Of a DNA stretch of 64,000 nt, positions 20,996-31,731 are shown in pieces (the first letter of the stretch is position 1; each line of letters begins with the position of its first letter). Under the pieces are notes generated by a model that did no database searches, was not told where the DNA came from, and saw nothing but the letters and a program-made list of their open reading frames with translations. The position numbers were made by a program, and so were the translations under genes. The DNA comes from Epithemia pelagica (Eukaryota > Bacillariophyta > Bacillariophyceae > Surirellales > Surirellaceae). The stretch spans positions 1,736,001 to 1,800,000 of the forward strand of contig OX337231.1 of assembly GCA_946965045.2 (NCBI GenBank), given 5' to 3'.

Positions 20996-21011
20996 GGATC
21001 TAAAAAGATCC
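20996..21011 (-). promoter_or_regulatory. Histone 3' mRNA stem-loop of H3
   Basis: On the minus strand: GGATCT-TTTT-AGATCC with AAACA before and ACCC after, 48 nt beyond the H3 stop. Confidence 0.92.
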
Positions 21012-21059
21012 TGTTTTGTTTTTTAGTCAATGAAACAGACTGATTGGTTTGTAACGCAT

Positions 21060-22376
<1,317 letters not shown>

Positions 22377-22426
22377 ACATTTGACCGTCAGAAACATGAG
22401 AGATTAATGCATCTCCAACCAAAACA

Positions 22427-22442
22427 GGATCTTCTTAGATCC
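22427..22442 (+). promoter_or_regulatory. Histone 3' mRNA stem-loop of H4
   Basis: GGATCT-TCTT-AGATCC between AAAACA and ACCCA. Stem and loop are the same as in the H2B element. Confidence 0.93.
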
Positions 22443-22586
22443 ACCCATTGGCAAAGACACGGTGCAGATGCATCAATTCCTCTGTATTCTATTCCTTCTG
22501 CTATAACTTTGGTTGTGTGACCCTTGGGTTTTGAAGACATAGCACCAGTACTATGGCAATGGACAATCTATGTCTACAATACTTTT

Positions 22587-22640
22587 TCATAGCTCATCTT
22601 TGTTGCTCTCTCCAAGGAAAACTCGATCTAGGATCCAGAT
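22587..22640 (-). pseudogene. C-terminal scrap of a second acyl-protein thioesterase gene
   Basis: On the minus strand 22628-22587 reads DRVFLGESNKDEL-stop. The intact gene ends DRVFFGQSNKDEL-stop at 25286-25245. The two stretches lie in the same orientation, 2.66 kb apart, and differ by a few substitutions, including TGA against TAA at the stop. Nothing upstream in this copy continues the thioesterase, so only the last 13 codons remain. It overlaps a plus-strand TIR frame. Confidence 0.75.
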
Positions 22641-23076
22641 CTTTATTGGAAAGAAAGCTCTTGATTTCGATATTTTCGTTTGCATTTATTCGCAAAGTTT
22701 TCCCGGAAGCAAGTGGTGTATGAGAGAACTTGACATTGCAGTTGGGCATCGGAAGGAGATTTTGCCAATTTATCTTGACGGGTCGGTGCCACCAGACTCA
22801 GTGTCAGGTGCCACCAGACTCAGTGTCAGGTGCCACCAGACTCAGTGTCAGCTAATGATCTATCAAGGGAGACGTCTCTGCGGAATGGGAGCGTTGTGCA
22901 TGTCTCCTCCGACACTTGGATGGTCGGTCGATCCGCCACAATCTTAGAAAAGGTTACAATCTTTTGTCAAAGAGGGAAATTGCGCAAGAAATGGAGAAGA
23001 TGATGTTGACGCTGAAAGGCGTTGATATTGATACGGATAGTGGCGAAATTGAAATCTACGGCCTTTATTTTGATTA
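22630..23076 (+). pseudogene. Truncated TIR-domain gene fragment
   Basis: A plus-strand frame encodes DFDIFVCIYSQSFPGSKWC, then MRELDIAVGHRKEILPIYLDG. This is the middle of a TIR domain (the S..y..S.WC..EL...ilPi box). The first half of the domain, including the catalytic-loop region and the usual N-terminal strand, is missing; in its place lies the thioesterase scrap. The frame then enters three 22-bp repeats, which shift frame, and soon stops. A further 35-residue open segment in another frame (REIAQEMEKMMLTLKGVD...LYFD-stop, to 23076) may be the original C-terminus. The gene is broken by truncation and repeat expansion. Confidence 0.55.
22786..22851 (+). repeat. 22-bp tandem repeat, three perfect copies
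   Basis: Units at 22786-22807, 22808-22829 and 22830-22851, each beginning GTGCCACCAGACTC and ending AGTGTCAG. The copies are identical, so the expansion is recent. One unit shifts the reading frame by one base, but three units restore it (66 nt). Confidence 0.95.
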
Positions 23077-23233
23077 GGTAGCTGCAACAAGTTCCCTCCC
23101 GTAGGAGTAAGTAATAGGAGTAGTCTAGGTAGCAGAAACGTATAAAATATTTGCTTTGCCCGAACCCAAACCCAACAGTTAGTTGGGCGACAGGATTATA
23201 TCTTGGGGACATCGTCAAGTGGCAAATTTGAAC

Positions 23234-24682
23234 ATGGTTATTGTCCCGAACGTAGGAGCGCTTCTTTCTGTCCTACATATGGAAAAATCTGGTCTGAAAA
23301 TTGTCGAAGGACCTGTTCCATTCATGGTTCGCAACGACACTTCACGCTTATTCGCGCAACTGAATTTGAACCGCAATTGCTTCATTCGGGGCCCACCAGG
23401 AACTGGAAAGTCTTCATCTGTTTGGTTTTGGCTACTTACGCATCTACATGATCATCCAGGTAGAGTGGGGAAGTGGGTTCATTTTGGACGGCTTGAAACC
23501 ACCTCGATAGCGATACGCTTTGTCGATGGAGCTTTCGCTTTCACGGATATAGACGAGGTGTCTCTTCCTGACGATGTATCACTCCTTGTGGTTGATGGTG
23601 TACGACAGAGTAATTCTGACAAAGCACGGGAGGTTTCTCACACAGCCTTCAAAAAACGCATCAAAGTCGTTTGGGTGACGAGCCAGCAAGTAAGCGTCGG
23701 CGGTGAAGACCTCGCTGCTTCTCGCATGGACCTCCTTAACCACTACTCGTGGACAGAGGGTGAAGCCAGTTCATTTCTGAGCTTGCTTCCTCAAAATATA
23801 CAAGATCAGCTTCGAACGGATATGAACCAGGCCCTTGCTTCGACTTTTGCCACGGCTGCGGAGGCCTTGGCGGCAAAGTTCTTCCATTTTGGCGGTTCTG
23901 CTCGGTGGCTGTTTTCTATGAACTTCGCCGAGGCTTATCAAGATCTCAGCTTCTATGCAGATTCAATTGCGAATGCTGATCTTGTCCATCGTGGTCTTAT
24001 GGGGGAGCGAAGTAATTTGGCGATGAATCATATCACTGCTGAATATCCACCGGGTTTGGGAGTTTGGACATTGCCCAAGTATGAAATTGCAAGCAAGTTT
24101 CTTGTCAAGCTTATTGCCCTTAAGGTTGGTGTATCGGCAATTGTGGCAATGTACAACTCCAAATGGGTTCGAAGCAACCCTTCTGTGCGTGGCTTCGTCT
24201 TCGAGTGGGATGTATTGGCACAAGCGGAGCACCGTAAGTCTATTCAAGTGAAAAACAATAGCTCGGTGCACTTGGAGAGTTGGAACTGTGACTCCTTTAT
24301 AACGTTGGAACAATTTTTGACACTGTCTCCACAGCGGGACACTGGAATAATGGTTGAGGCTCCAGTCTGGAACTACCCTGAAGTTGATGGTCTCTACCTG
24401 ACCATTCAAAACAACGCAATGCACTTAATTGCCTGGAATGCTTCAATTGCCACCACCCATAGCGGACACGTGCACAACCTACAGGTGCTGTTGGAAAATC
24501 TTGCTCAGCGCCCGACAAATCCATTGTATTTCCAGTCGGTCCGATTCGCATTCATCGTCCCCATGGAAACCCTGCCACATTTCAAAGCTCCAAACTCTAC
24601 GGCAGCTAAAAAGTCATTGTCGGCATGGAGCTTTGACACATTTGAGGTGTATGGAATGGAACCTAGTTCTGCAAGTCCTTAA
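23234..24682 (+). CDS. P-loop NTPase with C-terminal nuclease-like region (Crinkler/RHS-type)
   Basis: 482 aa from the ATG at 23234 (the open frame begins at a TTG at 23183). Residues 53-60 are a Walker A motif (GPPGTGKS) after a VxNxxxLFAQLNLNRNCFIR lead-in. LLVVDG at 117-122 looks like Walker B. The C-terminal third has VRGFVFEWDVLAQ (about 318-330) and NYPEVDGLYLTIQ...HLIAWNASIATTH (380-409). That spacing of an acidic residue, then D, then a beta strand with a polar residue before His, resembles the REase-fold nucleases fused to NTPases in Crinkler and trypanosome RHS proteins. This assignment is from pattern only. Such proteins are effectors or transposon-derived. The gene sits next to TIR debris in a locus that looks inserted. 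No secretion signal is present. Confidence 0.5.
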   Translation: MVIVPNVGALLSVLHMEKSGLKIVEGPVPFMVRNDTSRLFAQLNLNRNCFIRGPPGTGKSSSVWFWLLTHLHDHPGRVGKWVHFGRLETTSIAIRFVDGAFAFTDIDEVSLPDDVSLLVVDGVRQSNSDKAREVSHTAFKKRIKVVWVTSQQVSVGGEDLAASRMDLLNHYSWTEGEASSFLSLLPQNIQDQLRTDMNQALASTFATAAEALAAKFFHFGGSARWLFSMNFAEAYQDLSFYADSIANADLVHRGLMGERSNLAMNHITAEYPPGLGVWTLPKYEIASKFLVKLIALKVGVSAIVAMYNSKWVRSNPSVRGFVFEWDVLAQAEHRKSIQVKNNSSVHLESWNCDSFITLEQFLTLSPQRDTGIMVEAPVWNYPEVDGLYLTIQNNAMHLIAWNASIATTHSGHVHNLQVLLENLAQRPTNPLYFQSVRFAFIVPMETLPHFKAPNSTAAKKSLSAWSFDTFEVYGMEPSSASP

Positions 24683-25244
24683 CAGGAAATTTCTCCCAGC
24701 TCAGTAATCTGAGCTAGACCTAGGAGCAGGTGATTCAAACCAACAAAAAGGCTCACCATTCGAGAAGGAAACCAGAATCAATCTCCCGATGCATTACAAA
24801 CTACTTGGAAACCTCGACTGCTTCCTTGCTTTCAACTGCTACTGCGCATGTTCCATTTCAAGAGTTTGTTCAACGCCAACACAAAGGATCGAGTCGAGGA
24901 CCGTGAGAATGTCCGTATCGGATCCAGCGCCAAAGAATTTTCTATTCCTTGTCAGTCCTGTCTGTGAATGAATTGAGGGTGTCTCATTTGGTCCAGCCGA
25001 CTTCGGCATGATTGTTACTCTGGTGGTAACGAGAGCTTCAATTCCTTCACTCACCGCCGTCGACGAGTAGGTTTCCAGCACCCGTGTGTGGTTTAGAGTT
25101 TTACGCTTGAGCGCGCCATGGGGGTGAGTACATAGGAATGCATCGAAGATGCATGACTCACTCCCGACTAACTGACCCTCCGCTGGGGGTACTACAGAAT
25201 TGGAGGAATATTGGTGGTAAGTTTCCTCCATTTTAGGCTGTTTA
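24683..25244. other. Intergenic, no gene seen
   Basis: 562 bases between the NTPase gene and the 3' end of the thioesterase gene. Short frames lack conservation. Confidence 0.5.
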
Positions 25245-26024
25245 TTATAGCTCATCTTTGTTGCTTTGTCCAAAGAAGACTCGATCTAGGAACATGGCCA
25301 GATCCTGGATCTCTTGAATGTTTGATTCATGGCCCATCTTGTAAGATTTGGATGTAACGTCAGTAGCTCCTCCATCGTTTTTCAGCTTTTCGATACCGAA
25401 CTTTTGATGTCCGAACAAGACTTTGTCATCGTATTCACCATGCGCCCAAAACAGTGGTGTGGAGCCATTAGCTAAAGTCATCTCCTTTGTCATGGTAAGC
25501 CATCCACTCAATGCGACACAGGCTGCCAAAGGCGGACGTGCAGCGTGTTCGGGAGGCGACGAATGATAAGCCGTCAAGAGAGCAATGGCCCCACCCTGGG
25601 AAAATCCTCCCACCGCAATTCTGTTTCTGGGTATTCCACGTTGCACCAGTCCATCAATCTCCTTTTCCATTTGCTCGATAGCCCAGAGTTTTCCAGTCTT
25701 GTCGTCTGTGGCTCCGACATCGATAGGCCAATCATACAAATCGAACCAACCTGGCATACGCATTCCACCATTAATAGTAATCGGTATCGTCGGTGCTTGA
25801 GGAAAGACGTATTCAACATCACCGAGCCTTGGTTGGAGGGCTGGAAGTTGCTTGGCCAGAGCTTGCCAACCGCTCGGACCATCCCCAAGTCCGTGCAAGA
25901 AAATCAGACCAGCCTTCTTGGCGGTCGACGACGATGCGGCTGACATTCCGATAACTGATATGTTGTCGAAGTTTAAGACAAGGTTGAACACGAACACAAC
26001 GCCGATCAGGGAAGCAAACGGCAT
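25245..26024 (-). CDS. Acyl-protein thioesterase / carboxylesterase with ER signals
   Basis: 259 aa. An alpha/beta hydrolase: LIFLHGLGDGPSGW (oxyanion region), GGFSQGGAIALL with the nucleophile Ser, HGEYDDKVLFG with the acidic residue, and KMGHESN with the catalytic His. This is the APT1/LYPLA family, which usually is cytosolic and removes palmitate from proteins. Here the chain starts with a hydrophobic leader (MPFASLIGVVFVFNLVL) and ends KDEL, so it should enter and be retained in the ER lumen. An internal Met (MSAASSSTAKK, residue 27) could give a cytosolic form, but then KDEL would have no use. The start codon is only 24 bp from an ATG of the divergent deaminase frame. Confidence 0.85.
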   Translation of the reverse strand: MPFASLIGVVFVFNLVLNFDNISVIGMSAASSSTAKKAGLIFLHGLGDGPSGWQALAKQLPALQPRLGDVEYVFPQAPTIPITINGGMRMPGWFDLYDWPIDVGATDDKTGKLWAIEQMEKEIDGLVQRGIPRNRIAVGGFSQGGAIALLTAYHSSPPEHAARPPLAACVALSGWLTMTKEMTLANGSTPLFWAHGEYDDKVLFGHQKFGIEKLKNDGGATDVTSKSYKMGHESNIQEIQDLAMFLDRVFFGQSNKDEL

Positions 26025-26191
26025 TCTTTGTCGATGGTTGATCGGACATGTGGATTGTGGATGTGGTGAAGATTTCTGGACAGTACACCCAGGCGGGGCA
26101 AGAAAAGATCCAATTTCTGACTGATGGGTGCGAAAGGGGTCTGCCGATCCCTGCCTTCATGTGGTGGTGCATCCTTGACGTGGATTGGGGT

Positions 26192-27097
26192 ATGGACATG
26201 CTCGAATGCCACCAGTTGCTCTCACAGCTACCATTGTTCTATGTCATCCTCAGTTTGGGCCTCTTTCACTTTCCATCATACCATGCATGGACTGTTCCTT
26301 TTCCGAGGTTCTTACGGCGAGGGTTGCCTCGGAATGACGTAGAGCAAAGCAGAGCTCCTCTTGAGAATCTACGACAAGAAAACATTTCATTATTTAGCAC
26401 AAGTTTGTCCGATATTCTCAAGGAAACAGCATTCAGTCATTCACAACATCTAAACAGAAGTGATTCATCATTCCAGAACCATACCATAACCATGGATCCG
26501 GTCCATTACTTCTTCATGGGCATGGCCATTCGTGAAGCAGAATCTGCCGCCAAGCGAGGCGAAGTACCTGTGGGAGCCATTATTGTGCGAAACTCGACTT
26601 GTACCACTTGGAACCTTGACAAAGGGGCCAAACAAACAAGCCATCACCAAAACTTGAGCAATGAGATCCATTTCGAAGTGGTGTCCAATGGAAGCAATCG
26701 CGTGGAAATGCAGTTTGATGCCTCGGCCCATGCCGAATTGTTGGCGTTGCGTCAAGCATCGCGTCGCCTTTTCAATTGGCGCTTGTACAATACCACCTTG
26801 TATACCACCTTGGAGCCCTGTCCCATGTGCTTGGCTGCCGCCCAAGCGTTTCGTGTGGATACCATTGTGTTTGGTGCACCGGATTTACGATTGGGAGCCG
26901 TGACGACGCACATGAACATGTTGGACATGGCTCACCATCCATTTCACAATATCTCCAACATTGTCTCTGGAGTTCGACAAGACGAGTGTGCCGAACTCCT
27001 TCGCAGGTTCTTCCGCAAACGCAGGAAAGAAGGAAAGAAAGCTCGCAAAGCTTACTCAACTATGAACGATCTAGTGAGAATAAATGAGAATAAATGA
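26192..27097 (+). CDS. tRNA adenosine deaminase (TadA-type), probably plastid
   Basis: 301 aa from 26192. The frame is open to another ATG at 26048, but that lies inside the narrow divergent gap with the thioesterase. From 26192 the leader MDMLECHQLLSQLPLFYVILSLGLFHFPSYHA precedes Trp-Thr-Val-Pro and an Arg-rich stretch, as in diatom plastid precursors. The catalytic domain begins MDPVHYFFMGMAIREAESAAKRGEVPVGAIIV. Zinc motifs are HAELLALRQAS and EPCPMCLAAA, with HAE supplying the proton shuttle. It should convert A34 to I in tRNA-Arg(ACG). An insert of about 35 residues between VGAIIV and HAE is longer than in bacteria. The end is basic (RRFFRKRRKEGKKARK). Confidence 0.85.
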   Translation: MDMLECHQLLSQLPLFYVILSLGLFHFPSYHAWTVPFPRFLRRGLPRNDVEQSRAPLENLRQENISLFSTSLSDILKETAFSHSQHLNRSDSSFQNHTITMDPVHYFFMGMAIREAESAAKRGEVPVGAIIVRNSTCTTWNLDKGAKQTSHHQNLSNEIHFEVVSNGSNRVEMQFDASAHAELLALRQASRRLFNWRLYNTTLYTTLEPCPMCLAAAQAFRVDTIVFGAPDLRLGAVTTHMNMLDMAHHPFHNISNIVSGVRQDECAELLRRFFRKRRKEGKKARKAYSTMNDLVRINENK

Positions 27098-27267
27098 GAA
27101 TATTAAAGGACATTAGAAGTTCATATATGATTTGTATGAGTGAGTTGTTTCATTTGGATAACGCCTATTCAGGCACAAACATAATTTCAGTCACGACACA
27201 TACTCTACGTGGCGATTACACCATGTGGAGTTTGCTGTGTAGCTTTTGTTTCCTTTCGGAGACGAAT

Positions 27268-28043
27268 CTAGAGTTCAGTGCCTTGGTTAGCGCGTTGCTT
27301 GGCAGCGTACTCGTGCAAGAACTTTTCGTATTCCTCAGCATAGTCAGCGTAGTCTGGGTGAATGTAGTGGTGTTGGTTCTCGTCAAGAACTTCCTCAAGG
27401 GTAATCTCGTAGCACACGGCAGTATTCTCAGGAACATAGGGCGGGGCTCCAGTGTCACCAAAAGCCCACTGTGGTTCGAGGCAGCACTTGGCAACATCTC
27501 CGACACGCATCAACGGAAGGCACTTTTGCCATCTGTTATGGCCATGAACTAGTTAGAACGCACATGACAGCCATATTGTACCCTTTCATGTGACAAACAC
27601 TTACCCTAGGAGGGTCTGAGCCACAGGAACTTGCATCGGTCCCTGACCGCGGTCGTGACTGGCGTCGAAGACAGTAGAGTTAACAAACATTCCCTTGAAG
27701 TGGCATTTGACGTCCTTGTTCAGGGCGGCCGGTTCAGCATCAGGATCGGAGCCTTTTGAAATGATCTAGAGGAGGCAACGATCGGTCAGTGAAGCCAATC
27801 ATGATACATGCTTCGAGAACAGAACAACGAACCGAAAGCTACACTTACCTGCATGAGGACGCCATCTTCAATTTCCACCCAGCCGGAGTCGGCTCCCCGC
27901 AACTCGTCAAAGAACGTGGCGTCATGAGGAAGAAGGGCACGGGTCCGCACCGGTTTCGTCTGCTTGGGTCCAGGCTTCCTTTGTTGACGAGACGCGGCCG
28001 AGGCACACGCCATGGTAAGAGCAGCGATCAACAAGCGCAACAT
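27268..28043 (-). CDS. Secreted FKBP-type peptidyl-prolyl isomerase
   Basis: 206 aa over three exons: 28043-27849, 27765-27605 and 27532-27268, with introns of 83 and 72 nt (GTAAGT donors). The leader MLRLLIAALTMACASA is a signal peptide. The FKBP domain (about residues 75-185) shows CHFKGMFVNSTVFDASHDRG, LLGWQKCLPLMRVGD and WAFGDTGAPPYVPENTAVCYEITLEEV. Compared with FKBP12, the catalytic Tyr of YTG is Phe, the Phe of the hydrophobic pocket is Gln, and Tyr-82 is Phe. Activity may be reduced. The tail is acidic and Tyr-rich (HHYIHPDYADYAEEYEKF). There is no ER-retrieval signal. Confidence 0.8.
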
Positions 28044-28573
28044 GGTCAATTTCGTGTGAATAATCAAGCAAGTATTCGGTATTTTGAGCTGAGACTGGCA
28101 ACTTTGCTTCGGAAAAAGTGTTCGGATCGTATGTTCCAATTTCCAATGTTCATGACTCAACGTATCCTCACAAGTTTGTTGACAAGATCCGATAAACGTA
28201 TCCTTGTCAACTAATCTTGTCTTGGTTTTTGCTTATTGCTCTCACAGCGCCTGCCTATTTTTGATCTTGTGTTTCCGCATTGGGAGCGTGCACGTACGCG
28301 GGCCGACCACAGATCCCTCACAAAACACAGTGCCACGGGTAACCTTGCCAGCAACCATCACCAGAGTGATGGGAGCAGAAGCAGTTCCGAACTCAAGTAC
28401 AAGAAATCACGTTCTAGGTACCAGTAGTTCCACCTCTTTCCTATCTCACATCTCATCTAGGAGAACAGGCAACGCAGCATATGCTATGAATCCTTTTCTC
28501 AGTCGATGTAAGAACCATTGACATCGGGCTACATTGGTTGATTAAATTTAATCGGAGGGACAGAGAGTTGAAA
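28044..28573. other. Intergenic, no gene seen
   Basis: 530 bases between the FKBP start codon and the 3' end of the channel gene. Contains the FKBP promoter. Nothing else recognised. Confidence 0.5.
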
Positions 28574-29825
28574 CTAAAAGCTCCTTTCCTTGAAACTAAC
28601 AAGTTTCTTTTTTTCGTGAATATAGACTGCGTAGGACTGAAGGGCAAAACCAACGTTCATGATAACCCATGCCAAAAAGCTTATCAGCAACAGAAAGTCC
28701 CCAAGAGTCCAATCACTTTCACCCACAAATTCATTGGCAGTTTCCTTACCGCCGACTAATTCGACGACTGCAACCTCCACAAACACGGCAACAACAAAGA
28801 ATATATTGCACATGACAAACTTATCAAGCAAGGTCAAATACCGTTTGTTTGGCATGTACTGAGTTGTTACAAGGTGTGAGGGGACATTCATCAAAAGATG
28901 CAGTCATCTTTGATCCAGAAGATTCGCTCCTTACCGTGCTGACGATGTACAGATAAGCTACATCCGTCAATAGAATGGTAGACAAGTGACCTGTTTGATC
29001 CAGAAAGCTGTCAAAATCGATAAGAGCCAGTACTGATGTCAAAGATATGACAGAAAGCACCAGGGCAACTTTCCAAAAGTAAAACTGCCACTCTCTTCGG
29101 ATGCAAAAAGTACATCTCACTTGAGGAAATCGTATATTGCGTTCCACAGTTTCGAAAACGGCCAAGTCCTTGTATACTCTATATTCCCCCTGTGGCTCAA
29201 CAAAACGACGAGCATAGGCACAACCTCCGTACAAGGGTCGAATCTTTATTTTGATGTCGGGATCGTGGAAATAGCTGTGAAATTGCATAATTGCAGTCAA
29301 GGGCTGTACATCAAAGGGGAAGTTCTCCAGTTCAAAGGGCTCGTCAAACGTTATTCTCCCCTGTCTCTGAAACCATGCAAAGCACTTGTTGCCGTAGTCT
29401 GGTTCATGATTCACAAGTTTACGAACATAGTAGCGACATCGGTCTGTTGTCATGAGATGGCTGTCCCACTCCCATTCGGTGCCATTGTATGGGAAAGTTT
29501 CTGGGATATAGTCAGGTTCAAATGATTTGGGATCTTCAAGAAACCTGTTGTACTCTTCCTCGGACAACCAGATGGCCATCTCTTCTCCCACGGTCATTGA
29601 AAATGTTTGGTCAATGTTATTGACTGCTGTCATGGCAAACACTTTGTACAAAACCAAAACCAGAAGTTCGTCATCTTTCTGTCGAAAGATCCACTTGTTA
29701 TCGGAGTTCATTCCCATCGGCTGGCTTGCCACAGACTTCCTGCTCGTCATGGGGCCCTCTGGTTTATTGAGTTCGTCGTCAAAGACCTCAATTTCCTCGT
29801 CCTGACTATTGAGTGGTTTCTCCAT
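28574..29825 (-). CDS. Pentameric ligand-gated ion channel homologue
   Basis: 391 aa in two exons (29825-28935; 28858-28574), with a 76-nt intron (GTAAGG...CTCAG). Splicing joins VAYLYIVST to YMPNKRYLTLLDKF, the TM2-TM3 link of the family (lP...YlTlLDk). The extracellular domain has FENFPFD-like text (FELENFPFDVQPL, about residues 165-177), the signature FPFD loop. The pre-TM1 segment is RREWQFYFWKV. TM1 is ALVLSVISLTSVLAL, TM2 LSTILLTDVAYLYIVS, TM3 FVMCNIFFVVAVFVEVAVV and TM4 FLLLISFLAWVIMNVGFAL. The two cysteines of animal Cys-loop receptors are absent, as in prokaryotic members. No signal peptide was seen. It may be an anion or cation channel; the ligand is unknown. Confidence 0.75.
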
Positions 29826-31731
29826 GTTTTATGGCATCCGCATCGAATTGCTTGGTCCTCGAACCGATGGACATGGTGCTTCCGCCACGAACAACACCCA
29901 ACAGGAGTTCTTTCCGCGTAAACGCCCCCAGCAAAATATCCCCCATGACAATGACACGACAACGACACATGATGACCATGACACATGACCATGACCTCCC
30001 CATCACGAATCACGAATCACGGCAAACGGTCCCGTAAGATGATGACTAACCTTAACGGATCCGCGACTCAAGGCTCCCGATGGGGGCATCTTTTCTATTG
30101 CCAATCATCCGCGAAGGGTATTCGTGATGACAGACTTTCGGATAAACTTTCAGCATTCAGAGGGACTTTCGGCTAAATAGTTTTTTTGGAGTACTAGATT
30201 TCTCATTGGGCATCTTTTCCATTTGCCATGTACATTATTCTAATAGGACTCGATACCAGCCATGGACAGACGTTTAGGCCCTCTTTCTGTCCAGTTAGAG
30301 TGCCAAACAAAAGTCCCATAACTCTACCCCATCGAAGCATACCAGACGGTATGCCAACCTAGAGCCCCACTTTTATGAAAAGATGACTATTCCAAACAAT
30401 ATTATATCCTACAGATGTATGCACTTTGCCGAACTCATGTGCCCCTACTGTGCACCGAACTGTGAGTGCTCCTACGTGATACAATTCAGAACTTTTTTGA
30501 TAAAGAATGTTACTATATAGAACCCTCCGACTAGGTGTCCGCTTCTTAGCCCCCCAGCCGCTCTCCGCGACCAACCATTTAAATTTTGGTTTTTTTGCGT
30601 TTTAGAAGAAAATTTCTGGTCAAAATGAAAATGATCACGCCGGCCTTCTGGATCACCCTTTTGAAATTTTGTGAGCAGGCGTGCGCACTTTGACCGTTGG
30701 TCTTCCCCATTCTTGATTGTCGTCCCAAGTTGCGACCCACATTATTTTCACCACGCACCTTTTGACATCGACAATGGACATGCACCATCACAATGCATTC
30801 TCCATCATCTGCACACCATGGACATTTGACATATAGACCATAGATAGTGTTTTGCTCTACCGCCATCCTTTCTTTGTTTTTTCTAAGCGAAGTGTGGTTG
30901 TTTCTAGTGTTAGTGGTTAGTGTCCGTTTAAAAGTGAACCCTCCTCCACAACACCGTGCCGTTGTCGTAGGCTTGTCTCTTTGCAACCACATACAGTCCT
31001 ATTTTAGAATACGTCTCTTTCTAGTTGCGTTATGGAGCATATAGAGTGTAGAGTCCCCTGCACTGTTGGGAAAGACAAGTCATGCTCATGGCAACAAGAA
31101 AAGAACAACAGGAGCAGGTCGACATCACAATCCACTAAAGACCCAAACTGAGCGACAGCAGAGGAAAAATGGATGGCTTCCTCCACTTATCCTACCTACT
31201 CCTAATTGAGGTCTATAGCTCTATTTTGTCCTATAAGAATCCTACAAATGATGCCAGCAGCCCCACATGGCATCGACCAAAATGGATGTTACATGGCACA
31301 AACAAATGACACACTATGGCAACTGGCAACGTAGTGAGAGCCTACAACTAAACATTGTCCATTCCAATGCAAGTATTAGCCATTCCAGAACTTACCATGA
31401 TGGATGTGCAGTGACAAAGATGAGATGAGATGGCCAGGGACGAAGCATGCCGTTTTTGGTGTTGGTTTGGTCATTGCCTCGTTTTGTTGCCTGCATCGAT
31501 TTTGTGACCCGTTAACTCACTGAGAACACTATTTTGAGTCATGTTGAGCAGAACGCCTGCCATCTTCCAACTGTCACATCACGCCAGCCTTTCCACCGAT
31601 GGATGTGAAATTTCCATTCATTTTTTTGTCTGTGAGATTGGGTTTGTCTTGCCCGAACAGACGAGCTAAGAAGCGGACATCTAGTCGGAGGGTAAATAGT
31701 TACTGCTACACAAACAATTGGTTTTTCTTTG
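29826..31731. other. Non-coding: channel promoter and left part of inserted element
   Basis: No conserved frame over 1.9 kb. 29826-30126 is the host promoter side, including simple repeats of GACCATGACAC type near 29940-30000. From 30127 the inverted-repeat element begins, and a smaller element is nested at 30509-31703. Confidence 0.6.
30509..31703. mobile_element. Nested 1.2-kb inverted-repeat element
   Basis: 30509-30550 and 31665-31703 are inverted copies (core GCTAAGAAGCGGACA at the right, then CTAGTCGGAGGGT), with one substitution in the core and small differences at the outer ends (GTTACTAT / ATAGTTAC). No protein is encoded between them. It lies within the larger element, so it probably inserted later. 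Candidate duplications at the ends are imperfect. Confidence 0.55.

Noticed and set aside
22786-22851. CRISPR-like repeats
   Set aside because: Head-to-tail units without spacers in a eukaryotic genome; a simple tandem repeat.
27094-27552. 152-residue plus frame opposite the FKBP gene
   Set aside because: Overlaps FKBP exon 3, whose splice sites and domain are well supported.
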